A stretch of 64,000 nucleotides of DNA from Hemerocallis citrina. Taxonomy: Eukaryota > Streptophyta > Magnoliopsida > Asparagales > Asphodelaceae. Below the pieces are notes generated by a model. That model made no database searches and was not told the origin of the DNA. It saw nothing but the letters and a program-made list of their open reading frames with translations. Positions 10,153 to 20,128 of this stretch are shown piece by piece. The stretch covers positions 114,303,720 through 114,367,719 of the forward strand of contig CM030368.1 of the NCBI GenBank assembly GCA_017893485.1. Direction: 5' to 3'. Position 1 is the first letter of the stretch; every line of letters begins with the position of its first letter. A program made the position numbers and the translations under genes.

Positions 10153-12083
10153 CCCCCTTCACCTCAACCCTAATCACTATCTAAACCTAATCACCCTGTT
10201 AACCAGCCGCCAAAACTCCCTCGCTCCTGTTCATCTTCCCCATCAGCTGTCACCCCTACCTTCGACTCGACCTCACCCTCATCCTCTTCCTCTTCCTATC
10301 GAGCCCTCCAAACCCAATTCACTGTGTTGCATCCCCTGCACCCCACTGCTCCTCTACCACCTCCGAAAACCCAGTCTCCAACCTCGCCTGCCACCCAAGC
10401 TGCTGCCTCGTCATCTTGCTCAACTCCTTCATCCCTTGCGTCGACCCTAATCGTCCTACAGCCAGTTCACCCCAGTCACCTACCGCAGAGCCCCCATCGT
10501 CCCCTCTCCCTCACCCCGCCTGTGTCGAGTTATCATTGCCATGACCACCCCGAGCAGCGCCTCCCTCGCCCCTACCGTCTTGCTATGCTCGTCGACCACC
10601 ATCCATCGGTTGTACCTCTCGCATGCATGCCCTCCAGTCCACTGCCCTGTCATCTCCAACCCGTCGTCGACACCCTGCCAGTCATCGTCAAATCCTAGCC
10701 AAGCCGAAGGTGAACGGCAATTACTGTGGAGTGTTGCTGTTGCACTTGGAGATTATTATTGAGTTGCTGTTTGGTTCCTTGTGCGGGTGTCGCACAAGTT
10801 TTCATGGGTGCACGCATTTTGCCCGAGATCTAGTCCCGTTATTCTAATATTTTTGTCAGAAGTATCTTCATGTCAAGGCAAATAACTTGTACAATTCTTT
10901 CGTTTCCCCGTACAAGCATATTTTTGAAATACCACAAATAGATTTTAGTTGTGACTCGCCTTTTGTTATCGTTGATAATCTTGGTCCTACTCGTTTGTTC
11001 GTCCCTATCAATGCCATAATCATAAGGGTCAGAACCATTCGCTACTACACTCATTTCACAAAAAGTTAGATCTAATTATTTATCTCATTATTTGGCTACA
11101 TGAATTTGTCAATCACCGTGACTTATTGGTGCTTGATTGTATGATGTATGTGTTGATATTGTTTTTTTTTTTTTTTTGAGTTGAGAATAAACATGGATGC
11201 TGTTTGAATAATTATTAAACCCTGGTTTGTATCACACATTAACTTAGATTCATGGTAGTTATAAATCATGTAACATTTCATGCAAAAGAAATCTCAAAAT
11301 CTTGTTGTCCTGGTCTTGCTTGATAATTTAGACCCTATTAATGACCCAATTTTCATTTAGTTTCTGAAGATTAATTATAGCCCCATGTGTCTAGTTTTTG
11401 GAACATCTGATGGAATCGAATTCCGAGTTATGAGTTGTGAGATATTGCTATTTTAGTACTGCGGGTCTGGATTTTCAAATTCATAAATTCAGTGTGTCAC
11501 CCTGTTTTGCAATTTTATTTGAACGTGCTATCAGTAATATAATAATATGAAACTCATCTTGCTGAGACTAGAAATGCTAGGGAATTACCCTTAATTTTCT
11601 TGGATTTATTTGATGATCTTTCAGACCTGATTCATGCATGTAAACATAACTTTCAGAATTCTGGCTGAACACCAAATCTGTGTAGAATGCTGGTTTGAAC
11701 CTAGTTGCTGTAACTTTTATATATCTTGTGTATATTCGCTGGAACTAGCATAGAGTCTAGTTTCTAGAACATCTGACGGGTCCAGATTTGCATTCCTGTA
11801 GCAACGGTAATTCCAGTTTTGGTGCAGCTACGTCCTCCTATCCAGAATTGAAATTCTTATTGTTTTTTACATTTATAAATTTATTTGACACTCGAATATG
11901 TTTTCTACCTCACCTGAAATTGTTTCCTATTTACTATCATGTATACTTGCCCAGTTCGTCCATTTCATGCCTGTTTTGATAATAATAATAAGTAACAACT
12001 CAGGATTGAAGGGAAAGACCATAGTAGTGGACAATATAGGTAAGTGTACTTGGAAGGGGGGCTGTGTTTTCCACTTGTTACTT

Positions 12084-12285
12084 GGTTCATGAACTAGTTA
12101 TATAGTTATTTGATTCATGGACTAGCTACTATTGATCCTTGAACTAGTTATATTATTAATTGATTCATGAACTTGTTATATTATTACTTGATTCATGAAC
12201 TAGTTATATTATTATTTGATTCATGAGCCTGTCATATTATCCCTTGACTCGTGAACTAGTTATATGATTATCAGATTCATGAACC
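12084..12285. repeat. ~34-bp minisatellite in the G1 5' LTR
   Basis: About six copies of 'ttgattcatgaactagttat' plus 'attatta'. Each copy carries the short dyad TTCATGAA. The equivalent array is present in the 3' LTR at 43110-43310. Confidence 0.9.
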
Positions 12286-12563
12286 TGCTTGCTTGATACA
12301 TGATGCCTGGGTACACAGCCCTATAGAATCCACCAATGGCCTAAACATAACTTGTTTGTATGCAACAACTATGTGGTATATATATGGGACACATGAGTGG
12401 TGCAATAGTTAGGATAAAACAAAAGACTTAAGAATAACATGTTACATGTACACTATGACCTGTCTCGCATGTTACTTGATATATGCTACACATTACTTAT
12501 TCACTTGTTACATAATCCTGTTACCCAATTCAATTTACTTTCTTGCTAGTTTCATTGGACTCT

Positions 12564-12568
12564 ATTTG
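12564..12568. repeat. Target-site duplication CTATT of S1 (left)
   Basis: CTATT is repeated at 16101-16105. The uninterrupted site occurs once in the G1 3' LTR at 43590-43600 ('ggactctattacttatcaca'). Confidence 0.95.
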
Positions 12569-15500
12569 TCACGCTCCGCTTCCCAAAAATACGGAATACG
12601 AGCACATGAAATTGGCCCAACGAATGACTAACGTCACCCATAAGCTGTTTATCCAATCAAATCAACAATATAATCAATATAGAATAATTGCGCATGCAAT
12701 AATAAGAATTTCATGAACAATAATACTTGGAATAAACAATATGAGATATCCAATTACTATAAACCAACGTCTTGAAACAATAATAAAAATATTTCGGTCA
12801 AAAGTCCACAATACAATGAAATAACAATAGTTCAATAATTAAATCTCCATGATAAAACAATAATTTATTAAGCGGCGATGCTATCAATTACTTCACCAAT
12901 GTTGTTCTCCTAATCCATCAGGCACTTCTCCATCAACACCTGTAAACACTTCATCTAAAAAGCGGAGAAAGATTGTCCTTAGAGCAAGTCATGGACAGCA
13001 AGTAGAGAAATCAGGGAACATTGGAATAACGATATAACAATGAGTTCAATGGATCAATAGGAATCAATAACAAGGCACGATAACAATAACAAATATCATG
13101 ATAGTAATGTAATGGTTATAAACAATGATTCAATAATCGATAACAATATTCAATGATCAATGACAATAACACTTGGCCAATAATCGATATCAATAAAAAC
13201 AATGATGAACAATATGCAGTGTCAATGTTGTGTAATTCCTAAGTCTATTAATCAATTTAATCCTAACTAATGTAGCACTTTATGTGTCCCATTTATTTAC
13301 CACATCGTTGCTACATACAAATAAGTTACGTTTAGACTTAGTGGTGAATTTTATAGCTCATGTACTCGGCACGATAATCATGTTCCATCCATAACGATAA
13401 TTTATCAATAAGATGCTACAAGATCACAAGATCACAAGAACAAAAGATCACAAGATAACGATATAGAGAACCATGAGCCCCTTATCCGAGTACAGTCCTT
13501 ATATTGTCTACTACTAGAGTCAACCCTTAAACCCCGGCTTATTAATTATTTTATCGATGCAACAATACAATATGCAATCTAGAGACATTAGGTGAATGAT
13601 AGTATCAATAGGGAAACAATAAGACGATAACTTAGATAGGACAATTAGAATGATGACAACAGGATACTAGCATCATGCAATGCAATATATACACTTCAAT
13701 TCATGAAATAGAATAAGACGATAATTAAATTATTAAAAACTGGAATGTAAAATTCTAGACAGCAAATGTAGTTTGTACAAAAATGCAGTTTCATACTGTT
13801 TCATAACTCAAAAATTGAAATCGTCAGAAATTCTAGAAACTAGACTTTCACACGGTTCCAATACATATTTTTAGTTCAAAATCCGACAACAGTACCTAGG
13901 TCAAACACAATGTTCTTTACATATTTTATGTTTAGGCAGAAATTCGGCATCATGTTATTATAATTTTAGAATAAGTAAAAACTCAATAATAAAATCATTA
14001 AAATATTTTCTAGACTCCTAAACATGATTACTAACAATCTAGAAATTATCAGAGCAAAATTTTATAATTTGATCAGCCTTTTTACTGTTTAAACATGAAA
14101 CATACAAGAATCTGAGAATCTGAAATTAAAAACATAGCTGTAGTAAAACGGGCATAACTTTTGCTACACAACTCAGAATTAAAAAATTTAAGATGTTCTG
14201 GAAACTAGAAAGATAAAGCTACAATTCTTATTGAGAAGATTCTTCATTTTCGGATCATTTACTGGGTCAAAAATACCAGAAAACATACAACCAGCAAGCA
14301 AGATACAGGTTTTAGGTTATTTTTCATGAAATAAGTTAATTAAATATGATGGGTATCAATTCTATAGTCAATAAATTATGCAATCAACATGAAAAGTGTA
14401 ATAGCATGATAAATACAATAAATTCACATGTATACACTAATTTATCATCAATCAATCCCACAAACGATCAATCAACATACAGCCTAGCAATTCTTTCTAC
14501 AATAAATTTTTTTTTGTGACAATTATGTGAACAACCCTATTATCAATTCTATATGCACACATGAAAGATTCAAACTTTGGAGTCAAAAGTGGCACGAAGT
14601 CAAGTAAATTGGGGTTAGCTCGTGTAAACCCTCAATATACCCAACGAAAGAGATGAACAATGTATAAGACGATAAACAAAGGGATCTATTTGTAAGAGTT
14701 TCAACAAAACTTGAATTTGATACAATTAACAATTCAAGAGGACAGTGACTTGACTTATAGATGGTGAAATTGAATACCAAGAATAATGGGATAAGGATCC
14801 CGAAGCAACAAACCCACGAACATAAGAATCCACAAAATAGCATGTGTATAATATGTGCAAAAGAGACCCAAAGTAAACATAGCACAAAGAGAACTCAGCA
14901 ACAACAGCACAAGGGACAGCAATGGCAACAACGGCCAGGGGGCTGGATGGTGGCGAGGCATCACAGGCGGTGATGCGATGGAAATAGGAGGGCGGGGGCA
15001 GCCCTACAGTGCTGGACGACAGGATGGGGGAGCAAGGCGAGATCGGGTTTAGCTGCTGCCGACAAGGAACAGGAAAGGAAGGTCGGGGCTAGGGTTTTAG
15101 GTGCCTCAGCGTCGAGGGAAGGTGGGGCGGTGCTCAGGAGGTGTCGTGGTTGCTTCTCGTCGACGGGAATGGGGAGCAGCAGAGGGGTGTCGATTGGGGC
15201 TGCTGGCATTGGGCATCGATGGGGTAGGGAAAGAGGGGGGTTCTCGATGGGAGTGGCGAAGACTGGAGAGGGGGCTCACGGTGGTGGCTCGCCGGAGAAC
15301 GGGTCGGGGAAGAAGGAGGTCGGGGATGGGTTCAGATCGGGGAGAGAGAAAAATGGAGGAGAGAGAAACTCGATGAGAGAGAATATGACGGCTACCAAAT
15401 TTTATTTTTGGGGTTTTAAGGGTTTGTATAAGGGTTGTATGTATAGAATACAAGTAGATTATTGGGTTAATGGGTTTAGGATCCAATAATGGTGGGTTTG

Positions 15501-16100
15501 GGTTGGGAACAAATTGCAATTGGGTTTTGGGTTCAACAAGAGATGGGTTTGAAGACAATATGGTTCAAATAAAATACCCACAAATCAATAAAATAAAATT
15601 CACAAGAGAGATAGCCCAACAAAAAGAGAAAATAGTTCATGAACGAAAATTTTAATCTAATTAAATAAATAAATAATACAAATGAATAGAATATAAATTG
15701 GGCTTGAAAATAAATTGGAATTCGCTAATAAAATCAGATCTAGTACAATAATAAAATAATTCAATAAATAAATTTTAATTAAATAATCAAGAAATAACAA
15801 TTAACAATTACAGTCATAACAATAATAAAATTATACAACAAAATAGTATCCGGGTTTAACAATTTAATTAAAATAATCCAATAATAATAATATATTAGAT
15901 TTTAGGCTCAAATATAATTAACCGATCAATAAGAAATAGAAAGTAAGATTAAAATACACCATTATTTGAAATGAATAAAATTTTTGATTAGAAAATACTT
16001 TAATACAAGATCCGAAATGAATTTAGCACAAAATAAATTTATGAAAATTAAATTATAGAAAATACATAGAAAATATCTATTGTCGGGAATGGGGGTTACA
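12569..16100 (-). mobile_element. Solo LTR S1 (3.5 kb)
   Basis: On the minus strand it starts at 16100 with TGTAACCCCC and ends at 12569 with GGAGCGTGACA, so it has LTR termini. It is flanked by the perfect 5-bp duplication CTATT and contains no gag-pol. It therefore looks like the remnant of a complete Gypsy element after LTR-LTR recombination. It is a close relative of LTR1 and more distantly of the G1 and G2 LTRs; all share the ending '(g/c)ggaagc...gtgaca' and the U5 stretch with 'tctagaaact'. On the minus strand the C-rich leader is at 15370-14930. Frames at 14583-15558 are compositional. Confidence 0.93.
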
Positions 16101-16105
16101 CTATT
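16101..16105. repeat. Target-site duplication CTATT of S1 (right)
   Basis: Second copy of the duplication at 12564-12568. Confidence 0.95.
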
Positions 16106-16626
16106 ACTTGTCACATTCCTGGCATGATATTGCATATTCTTGATTCCAGTTCCCTAATTTATACCTTCTTGTATTTGTTCCTGTACCCGTTTGCTTGTAC
16201 TACTTGCGGTCCGTAGCTTGCACTAGCGAGCATCTTCCACATGTTAAATACACAGGTTTTGGAAATCAACTACCCGCAGAAGTGAGTGAGCAAACATTTT
16301 GAGCTTCGCATGGGATAAATCAAGCTTTAGTTTACTTGTGCTTTGAGTTTATTATATTCTTTATTGCTACTTAAACTTGTATTGGATGTGTTGTCCCAAA
16401 GTTTTATTTTTGTTCCAAATTTTATATTTATTTGAGGATTATGTATCGTTTTCAAATAATTCTGTTGATTATGAGCTTTGTTTGATCCATGTGTGGTTGT
16501 ATATTTCTTTTATTTTTCCTGTTATGTTGTTGAGTCTATCCTTACAGCTTATGAATGGTGAAAATCATTTGTTGGGCTTTGTCATGTACTCGTATTCCGT
16601 GTTCCTTTGGGAAGCAGGGTGTGACA
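16106..16626 (+). mobile_element. G1 5' LTR, right segment
   Basis: Continues the G1 LTR after S1 and matches 43596-44133 of the 3' LTR. It ends GGGAAGCAGGGTGTGACA, followed nine bases later by the primer-binding site. Confidence 0.9.
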
Positions 16627-16635
16627 GGTTTTTAG

Positions 16636-16648
16636 TGGTATTAGAGCC
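16636..16648 (+). promoter_or_regulatory. G1 primer-binding site (initiator Met tRNA)
   Basis: TGGTATTAGAGCC lies just downstream of the 5' LTR. It differs at one base from the consensus complement of the plant initiator tRNA-Met 3' end (TGGTATCAGAGCC), which primes minus-strand DNA synthesis. Confidence 0.88.
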
Positions 16649-17301
16649 AAGTTTGGTTAATGTATTAGTTTGAATAATATGTTAGTCAGATATGACTTAG
16701 CTAGGATTAACTCAACAATGAACAGGCCATGCAATCACATGAACAATTGAAAATCAACTTGATCTGGATAATAATTGTTTTGGATTTTGTGCAGACAATG
16801 GCCCACAGAAATGTTTGTTCTTCCCACTCCCAGGATGAATAGCCTGAGTTGGCGGCTGTTACACAGGTGCTACGGCAGATAGTCCAAATGCAGCAAGAGC
16901 AAGTGAACTGGTGAGGACCGCGTTGGAGGCTGCCAACCGGAACCCTATTGTGCTGACTCCCGCTATGCCCGCTCAGGAAGCTCTTCCTCCTCGTCCTGGT
17001 ACCGTTGCAGACTTTATAAGGCTGCATACTGACAAATTCGCAGCACCGAGATGCCACTGGAGGCGAACAATGGCTAATCTGAACAGAGCAGCTACTGCAG
17101 GCAGCTAGGGTCACTGATTTGGACTGAGTGGATGTTGTGAGAATCCAGTTGATGGACCTTGCCCACATCTGGTGGAAGGCTGAGTCCAAGAGGCTTGAGC
17201 GACCTATCGCTTGGGCCACTTTCACCTGGAGCTTTTTGGAGAAGTTCTTTCCCAACATCACCAGGGTGGAAATGGAGCAACAATTTCTCGCCTTGAAGCA
17301 G

Positions 17302-17380
17302 GTTGACAGGTAGTGCTAGTGTTTAAAAATTTGTTACATATTATACGTGGTATCCTAACACAGAAATTTTCTTGACACAG
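17302..17380 (+). other. Intron-like 79-bp insert in G1 gag
   Basis: Begins GT and ends AG (GTTGAC...TTGACACAG), has a branch-point-like CCTAAC about 22 nt before the end, and is AT-rich. Removing it joins 'LALKQ' directly to 'GIRSVDEY' in frame, exactly as the homologous G2 gag reads without interruption ('LALNQGARSVDEY'). Its length is not a multiple of three. Similar words flank it ('ttgacagg' and 'ttgacacagg'), so a small insertion with flank duplication is the alternative. Confidence 0.6.
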
Positions 17381-17551
17381 GGCATTAGATCCGTAGATGA
17401 GTATGCGGCGAAATTCACCAGGCTCAGTCATTTTGCTATCACTTTGGTGGCGAATGAGGAGGCGCGAGCACAGAGGTTTCTTTTGGGGCTTGATCATGGG
17501 ATCCAGATGCATTTGGCTGCCCTCCACCTCTGTACATATGTTGATGCCTTT

Positions 17552-17556
17552 GAGGC
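17552..17556. repeat. Target-site duplication GAGGC of C1 (left)
   Basis: Repeated at 25392-25396, in frame within G1 gag ('FEAVR' resumes as 'EAS'). Confidence 0.96.
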
Positions 17557-17700
17557 TGTTAGGGTTATATACGGAAAGCATCACTTTTGTATTAACTTTA
17601 TTTCCTTATTTTTTTTTTTTTGAATGAGAATCATATGGGCATATGTTTGCATATTGTGTTTATTATAATATTAATGCAAGTGTCTGATATTCTATAAGGT

Positions 17701-17743
17701 TGATAATATGGTGTGAGGTGACACACAGAAGATCATATTATCA
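17701..17743. promoter_or_regulatory. Dyad 1 in the Copia LTR U3
   Basis: Perfect inverted arms TGATAATATG (17701-17710) and CATATTATCA (17734-17743), enclosing a second dyad GTGTG...CACAC (17711-17726). Preserved in the C1 3' LTR and both C2 LTRs. A regulatory role is inference. Confidence 0.6.
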
Positions 17744-17890
17744 GTTCCCTATGGAATATATAAATAGTTCACAACCTAGACGGACTTGGACAATCCATTG
17801 GAAAGGTTGTAGTGCAATCTGGTATTAGTCTGTCTTGACTATAGGTTTACACTAGTACACTTTGTGTTTATTGAACAGGACCACTTGAGG

Positions 17891-17924
17891 TTGTTCTCTT
17901 TGTACTGACTACAAAAGAGAACAA
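17891..17924. promoter_or_regulatory. Dyad 2 in the Copia LTR U3
   Basis: TTGTTCTCTTTGTA (17891-17904), a 5-nt loop, then TACAAAAGAGAACAA (17910-17924). This is a 14-bp stem with one bulged A. It is followed by a weaker dyad TCTGTTATT/AATAACAGA (about 17931-17975). Confidence 0.6.
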
Positions 17925-18354
17925 ACACCTCTGTTATTATGGATGCTTATGCTCTTAATCCAGATACAATAACAGACATGTATATGCAGTGTGCATTACT
18001 TTGACTCATAAAAGAGTGAGATTCATTATGGATCAACAACCTCTATGAATTGGGTAATAGCATTGTATGTATGATGGGCTGTTGATTGTAAAAGGAATCC
18101 ATGTCCCGATACGTCGGGTTGATGATGTCCCCTTAAGGAGCTCATAAGGATTGTCATGTAAACCCTGCAGGTGGATTACATCCGACATGACAAATAAAGT
18201 TGAGTGGTACTACTTAAGGATAAAAGATGTTGATCAATGTAGTTGTCAGTAACTTAATTTGATCAACGGACATTCGATATCTTAACATGGGGAGTTGAAC
18301 GAGCATATAATAAAAGGAGCCCATAAATATAATTTGGGATTAGGAAGGTAGTGC

Positions 18355-18387
18355 AACAATAGCTCCTTAGTGGACCGAGCTATTGTT
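18355..18387. promoter_or_regulatory. Dyad 3 in the Copia LTR, upstream of the TATA box
   Basis: AACAATAGCTC (18355-18365) and GAGCTATTGTT (18377-18387) form a perfect 11-bp stem with an 11-nt loop, about 95 bp before the TATA-like box. The arms are unchanged in all four copies of this LTR in the window. Confidence 0.65.
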
Positions 18388-18481
18388 AATGGGCCTGGGT
18401 TGTGTGTTCGGGCTGAACACGGGATACCCAGATCCGTTAGGAGACCTAACCCTAATTTCTCCTCATGGTCCCTGCCGTAGC

Positions 18482-18494
18482 CTTATATATATCC
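18482..18494 (+). promoter_or_regulatory. TATA-like box of the C1 5' LTR
   Basis: CTTATATATATCC, the best core-promoter match in the LTR and conserved in the other three copies (for example about 25062-25074). Confidence 0.6.
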
Positions 18495-18812
18495 TCTATT
18501 TTCTCTGGCCGTCATTGACAATCTGAAATATAAGATTTTTTTCTCAAATCTCGTGATTCACGTAAGGAGAGAAAGAGAGGTCAGCCAAGGGAGAAAGGTT
18601 GGGAGATCGTCGCCCACACGACGTCCAACCCGAGGAAGGAATACGTGCAGAAGATCTTGGGATCGCTGTCGTCTTCTTCTCACCGCAGGTATACTTTGTG
18701 AACCCTAGTTTCCGCTGTATAGGGTTAGATCACAATTAAGCAATCTGTTTAACTTTAACGATCGATACGCACACCAATCCGTAGTCCTGGGATTCATCTC
18801 AGTTCCATCAAT

Positions 18813-18825
18813 TGGTATCAGAGCC
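18813..18825 (+). promoter_or_regulatory. C1 primer-binding site (initiator Met tRNA)
   Basis: TGGTATCAGAGCC two bases after the 5' LTR, an exact match to the complement of the plant initiator tRNA-Met 3' end. Confidence 0.95.
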
Positions 18826-20128
18826 GGTATTGGATCTGCGTATTGATTGTTACATCCATGTTGTCCAATAAAACTTGTGTTGCATGATAGTCGGTAGATG
18901 TAGATCTGTTCTAGATGTAGATCTGTTCTAACTCGGTTTTGCAGGCATCTTAGATCCAACTATTATTGTCCAATGCATGTTTTGTTTGTGTTGTTGTTGT
19001 TTTGTGGATGTAATTATTTTGTGATTGTTGTTTTGTGGATGTAATTAATATCACGAGGGTTGATCGTGCTTATAATTTTAATTTTTCAATCTAGATTATG
19101 TGTGAACTCCTTCGGGAGGCATAGGATTGATGTAATTTTAATTTTTCAATCTAGATTATGTGTAAACTCCTTCGGGAGGCATAGGATTGATGTAATTTTA
19201 ATTTTTCAATCTAGATTATGTATGAACTCCTTCAGGAGACATAGGATTGATGTAATTTTAAATTTTTTTTGATCGATCGTGATGGCGGTGGTGGCTGTTT
19301 CTGACGCCGGAGGAGATGCAGTTTTTAGGCAGTCCGGAGATCGACAGATGGTTTTCGATGAAGAAATCGGCAGCCAAACCTAAAAAAAACTAGGATCAGG
19401 AAAGATGGCCATAATAGTTGGATATTTATTTTCAAATTTATTGCCATTATTGCTTGTTCTGATTATGCATGTTTATTATTTTGTGATGTTTTTTTGAAAA
19501 ACTAGGATCACATTAATAATGGACAACATGGACATAAATTAACTAGTAGAAAAACCCTCATTGTTAAATAACTAAGTGGGAGAGGGAATTCTTTTAACAT
19601 GAATCCCACGGTCTCTATTGCTGGTTTGTAGGTGATATAATTATACTAGCGTGTTGGCTTTAGTGCTTTCCTCCATATCGGATGAGTATAATTATGGATC
19701 ACCAGTATAAACTTCCTTAGGGATAATTATAGAAAGTTACCTAGTATGTGTTCACTTCTCCATCTGAAGGAACTCAATACAAGATAATGGACTTAGTATT
19801 AAGCAATGGTATACACTTAGATACAAATAATGGTATCCTCCCCATCGGAGTCACTGCTATTATTTGTAGGACCAAAGCAAGACCAACAGATTAATTTTAT
19901 TTGTCATAAAGTTGTGTTGACATGATAGTAAAATTAATAGGAAAAACCTACTTGAACAAATATTGAATTTGTATACGTCCACACTATCGTGGCATGCTAA
20001 ATTCATGGTGTTTAAGGTCTTGGTGAATTTTTATCATTATTATTGTTTTGAGGGAATCAATATTTAATTAATTCAAAAAGTTATGCCCTACATAATTTTT
20101 ATTTTATGTGATTCTCAGGATTTCAAAA
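18826..20128 (+). other. C1 untranslated leader
   Basis: About 1.3 kb between primer site and polyprotein start, AT-rich, without a convincing gene. It holds a 60-bp tandem triplication (19073-19260), and the short frame at 19060-19272 is produced by it. The sequence around 19270-19390 resembles the C2 leader at about 35935-36040, but C2 carries about 100 extra bases (35825-35930). Confidence 0.8.
19073..19260. repeat. 60-bp direct repeat, three copies, in the C1 leader
   Basis: Units at 19073-19132, 19133-19192 and 19193-19252 share 'ctagattatgtgtgaactcc' and 'ggcataggattgatg', with one to four differences between copies. C2 has a single copy at about 36070-36145. The unit length is a multiple of three, so a small open frame stays open through all copies. 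Confidence 0.97.

Larger units (their letters stand above)
10139..12568 (+). mobile_element. G1 5' LTR, left segment
   Basis: Matches the G1 3' LTR (41239-43595) throughout, starting just before the TATA box. The part upstream of the TATA box is missing because LTR2 joins at 10138. CTACC at 10139-10143 is present once; its partner on the left of LTR2 is absent. The segment contains the CCA/CCT-rich leader (10200-10690), R/U5, and a minisatellite. At 12568 it is interrupted by solo LTR S1 and resumes at 16106. Frames such as 10324-10698 lie in the C-rich leader and are unlikely to be genes. Confidence 0.88.
16798..17556 (+). pseudogene. G1 gag, N-terminal and capsid part
   Basis: Gag forms the particle that packages element RNA. 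The ATG at 16798 opens a short frame that meets a stop near 16842. Later segments in shifted frames resemble G2 gag: 'ELAAVTQVLRQIVQMQQEQ', 'ALPPRPGTVADFIRLHTDKF', 'MDLAHIWWKAES', 'FLEKFFPNITRVEMEQQFLA', then 'IRSVDEYAAKFTRLSHFAIT' and 'RFLLGLDHGIQMHLAALHL'. An intron-like 79-bp insert (17302-17380) lies between 'LALKQ' and 'GIRSVDEY'. C1 inserted at 17557 and the gene resumes at 25397. At least one stop and two frame changes make it a pseudogene. Confidence 0.87.
17557..18810 (+). repeat. C1 5' LTR
   Basis: Starts TGTTAGGGTTATATAC and ends CTCAGTTCCATCA. U3 is rich in dyads (listed separately), a TATA-like box sits at about 18482-18494, and R/U5 follows. Functions expected of the family are promoter and polyadenylation signal of the genomic RNA. 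Confidence 0.97.

Noticed and set aside
10324..10847. Three overlapping plus-strand frames in the G1 5' LTR
   Set aside because: The corresponding part of the 3' LTR (41420-41770) has stops and indels in the same frames, so no protein is maintained.
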